This document shows, in pieces, positions 35,823 through 44,754 of a stretch of 64,000 bases of DNA. The position numbers were made by a program, and so were the translations under genes. Origin of the DNA: Orenia marismortui DSM 5156 (GTDB taxonomy: Bacteria; Bacillota; Halanaerobiia; Halobacteroidales; Halobacteroidaceae); the NCBI RefSeq assembly GCF_000379025.1, contig NZ_KB900623.1, forward strand, positions 371,327 to 435,326, given 5' to 3'. How positions within the stretch are numbered: the first letter of the stretch is position 1; each line of letters opens with the position of its first letter. Below the pieces are notes generated by a model, which saw only the letters and a list, made by a program, of their open reading frames with translations, was not told where the DNA came from and made no database searches.

Positions 35823-37064
35823 ATGTTTATTCCAGGGCAAGGCTTTTATAAGAAGGTATTGTTATATATTTTTAAATGGATAGTTATTAATTTGATTTTA
35901 GGATTTATTGGAGCAGTTATGTTATTATTAATACAGAAGGGAAGTACATATTTAATAGATAATATTTATTATAACTTTTTCTTATCCCCTATAGTAGGTG
36001 CACTATTAATAAGTATAGTAATACATTACTTTGATTCTAGGTCTAGTGGATTGGGAACAGATTTATATATTGCTTATACAAAATCTAATGTTAATGTAGG
36101 TCATTCATTTAAATTAATTTTGAGTAAAAGTTTTGCTACAATTATAACTTTAGGATTAATGGGCATAGGTGGTTTAGTCGGGCCTTTATTATTAATTGGA
36201 AGTAGTTTAGGAAGGTTACTTTTGAAAATAACTGACTATTTAAAAATTAAACTTATTAGTTCTGAATTAGATTTGAGAGTATTATCTATTTGTGGGGCTG
36301 CAGCTACCTTAGGACCTTTGTTAGGTGCTCCATTGGGTGGAGGTATCTTTGCTACTGAAGTATTATACAAATCTTCTCTAGATTACAATGACTTATTTCC
36401 AGCTGTTTTGGGAAGTACTTTTGGATATTTTTTCTACCATTCTTTTTTACCTGTGCCAAGATTGAATATTGATATAGGATTACCAGAAGCAGGATTAAAG
36501 GATATATTTTTATTGATATTAGTAGCATTAATTTGTGGTTTAATAGGTCAAGTTTTTATCTCGATATTCAATTTGATCGATAACTTATTTAATAATTTAA
36601 ATTCTTCTGAATTTATAAAGGCTATTATAGCAGCGATAATATTATTAGCAACGATGAAAATATTAAATATAAACTCTTTTGTAGAGGTTGCAAAAATTGA
36701 AGATTTTTTTGTAGCCCCGATAACAGATCGATACTTGTTATTAGTAATTATTTTAAAGATATTATTAACAATGTTAATTATCGGAGCAGGATTTAGTGCT
36801 GCAATTGTTGATATTGCTTTAGTTAGTGGTGCGTTAGCAGGAAATTTAATTTTCGTTTTCTTTCCACAGTTACCTTTACATTTATTGGTGATTGTTGGGT
36901 TGTCAGCTACTTTATCATCTGTTGCTAATGTTCCTTTAGCCACAATGGTACTAGTAAGTGAAATATTTAATTTGAATTTGAGTTTGCCTGTTATTATTGG
37001 AAGTATTATCGGTTATTTAATTGGTAGACCTAAAGCAGTATTTAAATACATTAGTGAGGAATAA
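35823..37064 (+). CDS. ClC-type chloride channel/antiporter
   Basis: A 413-residue membrane protein with ten or more helices. The ClC selectivity-filter regions are recognisable: SSGLGTD, GIGGLVGPLLLIGSSLGR (the G(K/R)EGP region, with V in place of E) and GAPLGGGIFATEVLY. A late VANVPLATMVLVSEIF follows. The proton-coupling glutamate at the G-x-E-G-P site seems to be replaced by valine, which suggests channel rather than antiporter behaviour (inference). GGGAGTG ribosome site, ATG start. No CBS domains are present. Confidence 0.8.
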   Translation: MFIPGQGFYKKVLLYIFKWIVINLILGFIGAVMLLLIQKGSTYLIDNIYYNFFLSPIVGALLISIVIHYFDSRSSGLGTDLYIAYTKSNVNVGHSFKLILSKSFATIITLGLMGIGGLVGPLLLIGSSLGRLLLKITDYLKIKLISSELDLRVLSICGAAATLGPLLGAPLGGGIFATEVLYKSSLDYNDLFPAVLGSTFGYFFYHSFLPVPRLNIDIGLPEAGLKDIFLLILVALICGLIGQVFISIFNLIDNLFNNLNSSEFIKAIIAAIILLATMKILNINSFVEVAKIEDFFVAPITDRYLLLVIILKILLTMLIIGAGFSAAIVDIALVSGALAGNLIFVFFPQLPLHLLVIVGLSATLSSVANVPLATMVLVSEIFNLNLSLPVIIGSIIGYLIGRPKAVFKYISEE

Positions 37065-37067
37065 TAA

Positions 37068-37213
37068 GATTAATTTACAATTTATAATGTATAGTTGATA
37101 ATTTAAAAGAAAGAGAAAGCAACATTGTGGAATTTATAATTAATATTTAAAGCTGTTTAATCTATTTTTGAATTATACATTATCAATTTTCAATTCTAAA
37201 TTATACTTTATTG
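37068..37213. repeat. MITE-like AT-rich interspersed repeat, copy D
   Basis: The left end ACAATTTATAATGTATAGTT is mirrored by the right end AATTATACATTATCAATTTT. It spans about 145 bases between the ClC gene and surE and ends just before the surE ribosome site, so it forms the surE leader. Confidence 0.5.
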
Positions 37214-37224
37214 GAGGAGATATA

Positions 37225-37971
37225 ATGAAAATATTACTAACAAATGATGATGGAATTTTTGCTCCAGGTATTCAAAGATTATGCCAAGAATTAGAGAAAG
37301 AACATGAAGTTACTATGGTAGCTCCAGATCGTGAAAGAAGTGCTACAGGTCATGCTATAACTTTACACCATCCTTTAAGAGCTAAAGAAATGACCTTTGC
37401 TAATATTAAATCTAAAGCTATTGCTATAGATGGAACACCTGCTGATTGTGTTAAAATTGCTATAGAATCATTATTAGATGAAAAGCCTGATTTAGTTGTT
37501 TCAGGGATTAATGCGGGCCCAAATATGGGCTATGATGTATTATATTCTGGTACTGTTTCAGCTGCAGTTGAAGGATTGTTATTAGGAATACCATCTATTG
37601 CTGTTTCTTTAGTTACAGACAATAATTGGGATTTTGATTATGCTGCTGAGTTTATTAATAGATTGCTAGTAGAGCACAAAAATCAAAATTTAGATGCGGA
37701 AATATTATTAAATGTAAATATTCCTGTCAAAGCGCAAGGAGAAAGTAGAGTTACTAAATTAGGTAATAGGAGCTATCGCAATACCTTTGAACAAAGAGTA
37801 GATCCTAGAGGTGAAAGATATTATTGGTTGGCGGGTAAGGCTGTAGAAGAAGGTAATGATAAAGATACAGATGTAATGGCTGTAAAGGAGGGTTTAGTAT
37901 CTATTACACCATTAAAGTTGTCTTTAACTGCTTTTTCTGAAATGGAAAAGTTGAAAAAATGGGATTTATAG
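37225..37971 (+). CDS. surE: 5'/3'-nucleotidase SurE
   Basis: A 248-residue survival-protein phosphatase acting on nucleoside monophosphates. It has the metal-binding start MKILLTNDDGIFAPG, the DRERSATGHAITLHHPLR segment, DGTPADCV and SGINAGPNMGYDVLYSGTV. ATG 37225 follows GGAGGAG; upstream in-frame codons lie in the repeat and have no ribosome site. Confidence 0.95.
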   Translation: MKILLTNDDGIFAPGIQRLCQELEKEHEVTMVAPDRERSATGHAITLHHPLRAKEMTFANIKSKAIAIDGTPADCVKIAIESLLDEKPDLVVSGINAGPNMGYDVLYSGTVSAAVEGLLLGIPSIAVSLVTDNNWDFDYAAEFINRLLVEHKNQNLDAEILLNVNIPVKAQGESRVTKLGNRSYRNTFEQRVDPRGERYYWLAGKAVEEGNDKDTDVMAVKEGLVSITPLKLSLTAFSEMEKLKKWDL

Positions 37972-38029
37972 TAATAAATAGTCCTCTAAGATGAATATTT
38001 TAAAGTAAAAGGCTTATGGAGGAGATTTG

Positions 38030-38416
38030 ATGCCACAATCTCAAAATGATAGTTCTGCTGTAAAGGTTAGTAGTATTTTGCGAGGTTTAGTAGTAAGTTT
38101 GATTTTATTATTAATGGGAAGTGTGGTTTTAGGAATAATTATTAGCTTAAGTAATGCTGTTAATAATTCAGTTAGTAAGATATTATTTATATTAAATTAT
38201 TTATCTGTTTTTGTGGGTGGTTCTGTTGCAGCTTATTCTGCTGGTGGGAAGGGATGGATTAATGGAGGTTTAGTAGGATTGATATATATGTTGATGATTA
38301 TCTTGTTAGGTAGTTTATGGAATCCTATTATTATTTCGTTAAGTCTTGTATCTAGAGTAGTAATTGGTTTTTTAGTTTCTGCTCTAGGCGGAATGATAGG
38401 AGTGAATGTAGTATAA
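38030..38416 (+). CDS. TIGR04086 family membrane protein
   Basis: A 128-residue protein with four membrane helices (about 14-40, 47-72, 78-99 and 104-128). The pattern RGLVVSLILLLMGS ... GGSVAAYSAGGKGWINGGLVG is typical of the small membrane family named TIGR04086, found in spore formers and often near yajC or secretion genes. Function unknown. ATG 38030 follows GGAGGAG at 5 bases. Confidence 0.75.
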   Translation: MPQSQNDSSAVKVSSILRGLVVSLILLLMGSVVLGIIISLSNAVNNSVSKILFILNYLSVFVGGSVAAYSAGGKGWINGGLVGLIYMLMIILLGSLWNPIIISLSLVSRVVIGFLVSALGGMIGVNVV

Positions 38417-38483
38417 AATTATTTTTCACTTGTGAGAGAAAGCAAGTAAAAACTACTAAGTCTAATCATGGATTTTTAGGTAG

Positions 38484-38957
38484 GTGATTCTAATAAATAA
38501 GAATCATTTGAAGGTAGAGTTAGACTCAAATATTAGTCTAGTGAGTATGTCTTCAATAATTTATAGTAAATTAACAGAATGGGATTATAAATTTAATTCT
38601 ACTTCAAAGGCTCAATTTTTAGAAGAAGCAGACATATTAGTAACATCAATTAGTTTTATTTTAGGAACTATAACTACTGGATTTTTAAAGCAAATTGGTG
38701 AAGAGGTCTGGTATAATGTTAAGAATATTTTTTATAATTGCGAAAAAGAAAAGCGTATACCAGGTTTTAAGTTCAAGTTTAATTATGAAGATATAGATGT
38801 TATAGTTGAATTAGAAAGTGAAGATCCTGAAGTATTAGAGAATGTTTTAAATAATTTAAATGTAATTTTAAAGAAGGTTTTAAAGGAAGAAGATCATATA
38901 TCTGAAATGAAGTTTAGGTTAGATAAAGATTCAGAAAGACTAATTAGAATAGATTAG
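38484..38957 (+). CDS. Unrecognised 157-residue protein
   Basis: I do not recognise this gene. The product has a short hydrophobic stretch (about 50-70: ILVTSISFILGTITTGFL), a basic/aromatic middle (YNVKNIFYNCEKEKR) and an acidic amphipathic C-terminus. There is no signal peptide. GTG is the only in-frame start near AGGTAGG, but the site and start overlap, so the true start is uncertain. A perfect terminator follows. The codon pattern resembles its neighbours, so it is probably real. Confidence 0.55.
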   Translation: MILINKNHLKVELDSNISLVSMSSIIYSKLTEWDYKFNSTSKAQFLEEADILVTSISFILGTITTGFLKQIGEEVWYNVKNIFYNCEKEKRIPGFKFKFNYEDIDVIVELESEDPEVLENVLNNLNVILKKVLKEEDHISEMKFRLDKDSERLIRID

Positions 38958-38992
38958 AAAAAATGCATCTTAAATTAAGATGCATTTTTCAA
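38958..38992 (+). terminator. Terminator after the unknown gene
   Basis: AAAAATGCATCTTAAATTAA pairs with its continuation in a near-perfect 15-base-pair palindrome, then TTTTTC. Confidence 0.85.
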
Positions 38993-39100
38993 ATATACTA
39001 TAGAAGATAGATTTAAAATTAAAGTTGACTTTGATAATTCTCAAATTTCAGATATACTTAAGATATAAGAGAAGAATTATAAATAGAGGTGTGTTATAAA

Positions 39101-41641
39101 GTGAAGTTTAAAAAAATTCTAACTTTGGTCTTGATAATTTTGAGCTTGCTATTATATACAACAACAATTATTGCATATGAAGATGTTGATAAAGTTAATC
39201 TTCTTATTATTCATTCATATCATCAGGGCTTTAGTTGGACAGATAAGATAGATAATGGTCTTAAGGAGTATTTAGCTCAAGATTCTAGAGAAATAGATAT
39301 ACATACTGAATATTTGGACACTAAATTAGTAGCTGATGAAAAGCATCTAAATAATATATATAATCTATTTCAATATAAGTTTAAGAATAGTAACTTTGAT
39401 TTAATACTTGCAAGTGATGATAATGCTTTAGAATTTCTCTTTAAGTATAAGAAAAATTTATTCCCCAATATTCCAGTTGTATTTTGTGGGATAAATAACT
39501 TTTCTATAGAAAAATTAAATAAGCAAGATATGTATACTGGATTAATAGAAAATATTGATATACTATCTACTATTAAAGTTGCTTTAAAATTACATCCTGA
39601 TTTTAAAAATATAATCGGTGTGTTCGATAATACAACTACTGGAAAGTATAATAAGCAGTTATTCAAGAAAAGTATAACTTTCCTAAGTAATGATATTAAT
39701 GTATTAATTTATAGTATTGATGGAATGGATGACTTAGGGGATATAAGTGATAGCTTTCCAGAAAAAAGTATTATGTTTTTAGGCTCAACTATGCTTAAGG
39801 ATAGATCAGGAAACTTAATTCCTAATCAAAGAGTTATAACTCTTTTAACACAGGATATTGATCTTCCAATCTATAGCTTTTGGGATTTCTTTCTTGGTTA
39901 TGGGATAGTAGGTGGAAAATTAAGTAGTGGTTATTATCAAGGTAAATCTGCTGCTAAAATGTCTTTAGAAGTTATAGATGGTAAAAGGCCTGAAATAAAA
40001 GAAAGTTCTAATATCTTTATGTTTGATTATAAACAATTAAAGAAGCTAGGTGTTTCTTTGAATAATTTACCAGAAGATAGTATTGTTATTAATAAGCCTT
40101 TCTCTTTTTATACTGAGTATAAAACTTTAGTTTGGCTAACAGTTAGCTGGATAATTATAATGGGGTTAATTATATTTATTTTGATAGTTAATATAATTAA
40201 AAGAAAGAGTGTTGAAATTAAGTTGAAGGATAGTGAGAGTAAATATCGTATTTTATTTAAAAATAATGGTGCTGCTACATGTATTGTTGATAAAGACAGA
40301 ACTATTTCTTTAGTAAATAAAGAGTTAGAAAATCTAACAGGATATTCTAAAGAAGAAATAGAAGCTAAGATGAGTTGGGAAGATTTTATTTATGATCAAG
40401 AATCATTAGATAAGATTTTAGAGCAGCACTATCAAAAAAGAGAAGAAAATAATAGTAGCCCCTATAAATATGAGATTAATATTGTTGATAAAGAAGGAAA
40501 AATAAAAACAGTATTATTACAATCTAAGTTAATACCTGGTACTGAGAGAAGTATTGTATCATTATTAGATATAACTAAAAGAAAAGCAGCTGAAGAAAAG
40601 ATTAAGTATATTAATTATCATGATGATTTAACAGGGTTATATAATAGGAAGTTCTATGAAGAAGAGTTAAAAAGGTTAGATACTCAACGTAAAATGCCTT
40701 TAAGTATTATTATAGGTGATGCAAATGGTTTAAAATTAACAAATGATATTTTTGGCCATGAAATGGGTGATCAATTACTACAAGAGATGGCTAGATTATT
40801 AAAAAAATCAGCGCGAGAAGAGGATATAATCTCGCGTTGGGGTGGAGATGAATTTGGTATTATTTTACCTAATACTGATAGGGAAGATGTAGCTAGAATT
40901 ATAAAAAGAATAAAAGACAATTTAGCTAATTCTGATTTTGGTCCGATTAAGCCCCATATAGCTTTAGGTAGTGCAACTAAATTTAAAGTAAGTCAAGATA
41001 TAGAAGAAATTTTTAGTCAGGCTGAAGATCAGATGTATAAAGATAAGAGTAATAGCAAGGATAGTTTAGATAACCCATTATTAAAGTCTCTTTTAGAAGA
41101 ATTAGAAAATGAAAATTATGAAATCGAAGGCCATAGAGATAGAACAATTAGATTATCTAGACAAATAGGTAAAAAGTTAGATTTGACCGATCGAGAAATA
41201 GAAAGATTAACTTTATTAGCTAAATATCATGATGTAGGTAAATTAGCTATTAAAAAAGAGATAATAAATAAAGATTCGCCCCTTGAGCAGAAAGAATTAG
41301 AGGAATTTAAGCAACATCCTGAAATTGGTTATAATATTGCTAAAAGTTTTCAGGCTTTAAGAATTATTGCTGATGATATTTTATATCATCATGAAAATTG
41401 GGATGGTAGTGGTTACCCTGAAGGGTTAGATGGTGAAGATATTCCCTTATTATCTAGAATTATGCATGTTGTAGATACTTATGATGCTTTAACTCATAGG
41501 GAATATTATATATTAAGCAATAATAAGACTTATTATGGACCATTATCCCAAGTAGAAGCATTAGAAATAATCGAGGATAATGCTGGTAAAATATTTGATT
41601 CTAAAATTGTGACTATTCTTTTTGAAGTAGTAAAATCTTAA
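39101..41641 (+). CDS. Sensor protein with ABC-sub-bind, PAS, GGDEF and HD-GYP domains
   Basis: An 846-residue membrane signalling protein. Domain order: signal/anchor helix (about 1-24), extracytoplasmic ABC_sub_bind-like sensor (about 30-330, starting LLIIHSYHQGFSWTDKI), membrane helix (about 345-370), PAS domain (about 380-490), GGDEF (about 500-650) with intact RWGGDEFGI and an upstream REED I-site, and HD-GYP (about 660-840) with HDVGK and GSGYPEGL. Both c-di-GMP synthesis and breakdown sites look intact. The ligand is unknown. GTG 39101 has a 9-base spacing from AGAGGTG; the earlier GTG at 39089 lies within that site. Confidence 0.9.
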   Translation: MKFKKILTLVLIILSLLLYTTTIIAYEDVDKVNLLIIHSYHQGFSWTDKIDNGLKEYLAQDSREIDIHTEYLDTKLVADEKHLNNIYNLFQYKFKNSNFDLILASDDNALEFLFKYKKNLFPNIPVVFCGINNFSIEKLNKQDMYTGLIENIDILSTIKVALKLHPDFKNIIGVFDNTTTGKYNKQLFKKSITFLSNDINVLIYSIDGMDDLGDISDSFPEKSIMFLGSTMLKDRSGNLIPNQRVITLLTQDIDLPIYSFWDFFLGYGIVGGKLSSGYYQGKSAAKMSLEVIDGKRPEIKESSNIFMFDYKQLKKLGVSLNNLPEDSIVINKPFSFYTEYKTLVWLTVSWIIIMGLIIFILIVNIIKRKSVEIKLKDSESKYRILFKNNGAATCIVDKDRTISLVNKELENLTGYSKEEIEAKMSWEDFIYDQESLDKILEQHYQKREENNSSPYKYEINIVDKEGKIKTVLLQSKLIPGTERSIVSLLDITKRKAAEEKIKYINYHDDLTGLYNRKFYEEELKRLDTQRKMPLSIIIGDANGLKLTNDIFGHEMGDQLLQEMARLLKKSAREEDIISRWGGDEFGIILPNTDREDVARIIKRIKDNLANSDFGPIKPHIALGSATKFKVSQDIEEIFSQAEDQMYKDKSNSKDSLDNPLLKSLLEELENENYEIEGHRDRTIRLSRQIGKKLDLTDREIERLTLLAKYHDVGKLAIKKEIINKDSPLEQKELEEFKQHPEIGYNIAKSFQALRIIADDILYHHENWDGSGYPEGLDGEDIPLLSRIMHVVDTYDALTHREYYILSNNKTYYGPLSQVEALEIIEDNAGKIFDSKIVTILFEVVKS

Positions 41642-41650
41642 TATATCATA

Positions 41651-41692
41651 TAAAAAACTCGAACTATATTATAGTTCGAGTTTTTTATATTA
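41651..41692 (+). terminator. Terminator after the c-di-GMP protein
   Basis: AAAACTCGAACTATA and TATAGTTCGAGTTTTTT form a strong stem with a T run. Confidence 0.9.
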
Positions 41693-41863
41693 ATTATTAA
41701 TATAAGTAAAAGGTTTAGTTTTTTAAAATTATAAAATATTGTTTATTATTCATAAAACTATCTTAATTATGTTTATTTACTCTGGTTAAACTAATAGATA
41801 GTTAGTTAAATGCTAAACAAATATTAAATTATAATTAATCTTCAATGAAAGAAGGTGATAATG

Positions 41864-43411
41864 ATGTTAACTGAAGATAAAGTTGATAACTTACTGGCTA
41901 TCAAAGAGTTAGATAAATATTGGCAAGAAAATGATATAGGACTTTTTCCCCATCAAGTAGAGACAGTAGATAAAGTAATTAATAAAATGAATGGAAGAGC
42001 AATTTTAGCAGATGAAGTTGGCTTAGGTAAGACTATTGAGGCTGGAATGATTCTAAAAGAGTATATGGTTAGAGGAGATGTTGAAACCTGTTTGATTTTA
42101 ACTCCTGCTTCTTTAGGTTTTCAATGGTGGCAGGAATTAACCCATAAGTTTCAAATAGATTGTTTTAATAATCGAAAAGGTAAAGGGTGGCATTACTTTA
42201 ATGTTATTATTTCTTCTCTAGATAAGGCTAAAAGAGAGCCACATTGTAATTATATTTATGACCGTGGCTTTGATATGGTGATTGTAGATGAAGCACATCG
42301 TTTGAAAAATTCTAAAACTCAAAACTGGAAGTTTGTTAATCAGATTCCTACAAAATATATGTTATTATTAACTGCTACTCCGATTCAAAATGATTTAAAA
42401 GAATTATATAATTTAGTAGATTTATTGAAGCCGGATTTGTTTGGAACTTATTCGAAATTTAAAGATAATTATGTTAAAGGAAAGCATAAAGTGCAGAATT
42501 TAAATGATCTACAAGATGATTTGTCAAAGGTTATGATAAGAAATCAAAGAGAAGAGATTGATTTGAATTACACTGATAGAAAAGTGAAGTTAATTTCTCT
42601 TAATTTAAGTAAAAAAGAAGAAGAACTATATAATGGTATCACTAATCTAGTTAAAGAAGAGTATAAGAGGTGTATTAATGCTAATAAGAGTATTTTTCAT
42701 TTATTAACCTTGCAGCGTGAAGTTTGTAGTAGTTCTTTTGCTGTATCTCAAACTTTAGATAAGATGGCTAAATCAGAAAGTTATAGTTCTATACAAAATA
42801 GGCTGAAAGATCTATTTGAGTTATCTAGATCTATTACAGAGAATCAAAAGATGAAGATAGTAGAGGAAATATTAAGCAAGACAGAAGGAAAGGCTATTAT
42901 ATTTACTGAATATCGGGCTACTCAACAATATATTTGTTATCATCTATATAGAAATGGTTATAAGCCAGTTGTCTTTAGTGGTAAATTACGAGATAATCAA
43001 AAAGAATGGGCCAAACGTCAATTTATGAAAAATGGTGATGTATTAGTTAGTACTGAAGCAGGGGGACAGGGGATTAATCTACAGTTTTGCAATACTATTA
43101 TTAACTATGATCTGCCCTGGAACCCAATGAAGGTAGAACAGAGAATTGGTAGAGTTCATAGGCTAGGCCAAGATAAAGATGTATTGATTTATAATTTATC
43201 TACTAAAAATACAATTGAAGAGAAGATTATTAACTTATTAGATAAGAAGATAAATCTCTTTAAAAGTGTAATTGGTGGTTTGGATTTGATAGTTAGAGAT
43301 GGAGTAGATAAGAGTTTTGGAAGTGATATCTTAGAATTATTGATAGAAAGCCAAGATAACGAAGAGCTAGAACAGAACTTAGAAGAGTATGGCGAGAAAG
43401 TTGTGCATTAA
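41864..43411 (+). CDS. SNF2-family DEAD/DEAH helicase
   Basis: A 515-residue SNF2/RapA-type ATPase. The helicase motifs are visible: ADEVGLGKTIEAG (Walker A), VDEAHRLKN, LLTATPIQND, then the C-terminal half with IIFTEYRATQQY, STEAGGQGINLQ, NYDLPWNPMKVEQRIGRVHRLGQ. No nuclease, methylase or RNA polymerase-binding domain is seen. It may remodel DNA-protein complexes, as RapA-like proteins do. ATG 41864 (6 bases after GAAGGTG) is the likeliest start; 41861 is the alternative. No restriction genes lie beside it. Confidence 0.88.
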   Translation: MLTEDKVDNLLAIKELDKYWQENDIGLFPHQVETVDKVINKMNGRAILADEVGLGKTIEAGMILKEYMVRGDVETCLILTPASLGFQWWQELTHKFQIDCFNNRKGKGWHYFNVIISSLDKAKREPHCNYIYDRGFDMVIVDEAHRLKNSKTQNWKFVNQIPTKYMLLLTATPIQNDLKELYNLVDLLKPDLFGTYSKFKDNYVKGKHKVQNLNDLQDDLSKVMIRNQREEIDLNYTDRKVKLISLNLSKKEEELYNGITNLVKEEYKRCINANKSIFHLLTLQREVCSSSFAVSQTLDKMAKSESYSSIQNRLKDLFELSRSITENQKMKIVEEILSKTEGKAIIFTEYRATQQYICYHLYRNGYKPVVFSGKLRDNQKEWAKRQFMKNGDVLVSTEAGGQGINLQFCNTIINYDLPWNPMKVEQRIGRVHRLGQDKDVLIYNLSTKNTIEEKIINLLDKKINLFKSVIGGLDLIVRDGVDKSFGSDILELLIESQDNEELEQNLEEYGEKVVH

Positions 43412-43525
43412 AATCTAATCATTAACCATTAATTAGTAGCTAATAAAGAATAGTCACTAATTAATTCATCCTAAAACTACTTGATTAGACCTTTATTATT
43501 GTGACATTATGATTATCTTTATATC

Positions 43526-43558
43526 AAAAAATAAAAAAATCTGAGCTTTTTGCTCAGG
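43526..43558 (-). terminator. Terminator of the Trp-Thr-Leu tRNA transcript
   Basis: On the minus strand CTGAGCAAAAAGCTCAG is followed by ATTTTTTTATTTTTT. It lies downstream of tRNA-Leu. Confidence 0.85.
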
Positions 43559-43568
43559 ACTGTTAAAT

Positions 43569-43650
43569 AAAGATTTGAATTATAGTTGATAATTTATAAT
43601 GTATAATTGAGATCTTGAAGAAATTGATCTTTAATTAGTAATTAATAAAG
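43569..43650. repeat. MITE-like AT-rich interspersed repeat, copy E
   Basis: It contains GATAATTTATAATGTATAAT and a right end ATTAGTAATTAATAAAG. It is more diverged than copies C and D. It lies between the tRNA terminator and tRNA-Leu. Confidence 0.4.
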
Positions 43651-43739
43651 TGGTACCGAGGGTCGGGTTCGAACCGACACGGGCATAAAAGCCCACCGGA
43701 TTTTAAGTCCGATGCGTCTGCCAATTCCGCCACCTCGGC
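43651..43739 (-). tRNA. tRNA-Leu (TAA)
   Basis: A long-variable-arm tRNA. The reverse strand begins GCCGAGGTGGCGGAATTGGC, has anticodon loop CTTAAAA (TAA), a variable arm GTGGGCTTTTATGCCCGT and an encoded CCA. 89 bases. Confidence 0.95.
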
Positions 43740-43779
43740 ATATATTTAACTATTGGCTATTAGCTAGTAGCTAATAAAA

Positions 43780-43855
43780 TGGAGCTGGCGATCGGAGTCG
43801 AACCGATGACCTGCTGATTACAAGTCAGCTGCTCTACCAGCTGAGCTACGCCAGC
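43780..43855 (-). tRNA. tRNA-Thr (TGT)
   Basis: The reverse strand begins GCTGGCGTAGCTCAGCTGGT, has anticodon loop CTTGTAA (TGT) and an encoded CCA. 76 bases. Confidence 0.95.
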
Positions 43856-43859
43856 ATGT

Positions 43860-43935
43860 TGGCAGGGGAGATAGGACTTGAACCCACAGCACCCGGATTT
43901 GGAGTCCGGTGCTCTACCAATTGAGCTACTCCCCT
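43860..43935 (-). tRNA. tRNA-Trp (CCA)
   Basis: The reverse strand begins AGGGGAGTAGCTCAATTGGT, has anticodon loop CTCCAAA (CCA), GTTCAAGTC T arm and an encoded CCA end. 76 bases. It is the first of three genes on the minus-strand transcript. Confidence 0.95.
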
Positions 43936-43950
43936 TTGACAACAATTAAG

Positions 43951-43979
43951 ATTATAACTTATGTTTGGTTTCAGGTCAA
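43951..43979 (-). promoter_or_regulatory. Strong promoter of the tRNA cluster
   Basis: On the minus strand TTGACC (5/6), 17 bases, TATAAT (6/6), ending 16 bases before tRNA-Trp. Confidence 0.75.
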
Positions 43980-44151
43980 GCTTATAAATCTTTATTATAA
44001 TCTATTAAAAAAGAAGAAATAACTTATTCTCTCTTAAACTCTTATTAACTAAGCAATTTAAAATTTTAACACACAATTGTTTCATTTAGCATATAGTGAT
44101 TATAGCTTAATGCTATGATAGCTATTATTTTATCTCGGAAGGAGAGATAAT

Positions 44152-44331
44152 ATGTTAAATAAATTAAAGAGATTTTATTTATCTAATCGTGTAAAGATTA
44201 AAGGTGGATCTGGTTTGTTTTTATGTGTGGTAGGTGCTATTATAGTTATTCAGAATTTGCCAAGTTGGATATTTGCCTTATTAATAGGTAGTGGGAGTAT
44301 TTTCTCTGGAGTCAAACTGTTTAAAGGGTGA
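44152..44331 (+). CDS. Small membrane protein (59 residues)
   Basis: A short open frame with a strong GGAAGGAGAG ribosome site 6 bases before ATG. The product has a basic N-terminus (MLNKLKRFYLSNRVKIK) and two hydrophobic segments (about 20-36 and 38-57) ending GVKLFKG. Positive-inside rules put the N-terminus in the cytoplasm. I do not recognise a family. The strong site and coherent topology make a real gene likely. Confidence 0.6.
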   Translation: MLNKLKRFYLSNRVKIKGGSGLFLCVVGAIIVIQNLPSWIFALLIGSGSIFSGVKLFKG

Positions 44332-44551
44332 GTGGTTTAAATTTAAAGTTACTTTTCAATATAAATAGTTTTTTTAATGTGTTTATTTCCGTAATTGGCG
44401 AGTCAGGTGGTTTGATGGTTAGGTTAAATCCAAATATCTAATCACTCAACTTCTAACTATCGAAGTTAAAATATCGTATTATTCTTTTATTTTAGCAGTT
44501 CTTTTACGAATATAAATTGTTTTATTACTTTGAAAATAAAATTTATTAAAT

Positions 44552-44580
44552 AGGCAGAAGGTACTCATTGCCTTTTTTTC
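44552..44580 (+). terminator. Weak terminator-like hairpin
   Basis: AGGCA and TGCCT pair across a 12-base loop, followed by TTTTTTTCTTTTTTT. It could end the transcript of the small membrane gene; the 44332-44551 interval before it shows nothing else. Confidence 0.4.
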
Positions 44581-44602
44581 TTTTTTTGTTATAAATTTTA
44601 CA

Positions 44603-44725
44603 ATGTTTAATTTATTAATATTAAGTTTAAGTATTACATTTGTTGCTTGTAGTAGAGATAAATCAAATAAAGGAGAATATAATGTCTCGGGGATAATTTA
44701 TGATGATAGTAATCAAATAATATGA
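44603..44725 (+). pseudogene. Truncated copy of the giant lipoprotein N-terminus
   Basis: A 40-codon frame ends at a TGA. From the lipobox onwards it is nearly identical to the start of the giant gene at 50828: both read VACS-(R/S)-DKSNKGEYNVSG, and the DNA matches at nearly every base over about 60 bases. The frame then leaves the homology (DDSNQII, stop). There is no good ribosome site. It looks like a relic of duplication or recombination, although a secreted lipopeptide cannot be ruled out. Confidence 0.75.
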
Positions 44726-44754
44726 ATAAAGATGGAATTTAATGCAAAAATCCC

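Noticed and set aside
41864-43411. SNF2 helicase as part of a defence (DISARM or restriction-like) system
   Set aside because: No methylase, nuclease or other defence partner lies within several kilobases.
43760-43945. Minus-strand frame of 61 residues containing GSSSIGRAPDSKSG and GVAQLVEQL
   Set aside because: It runs through tRNA-Trp and tRNA-Thr; these are tRNA sequences read as protein.
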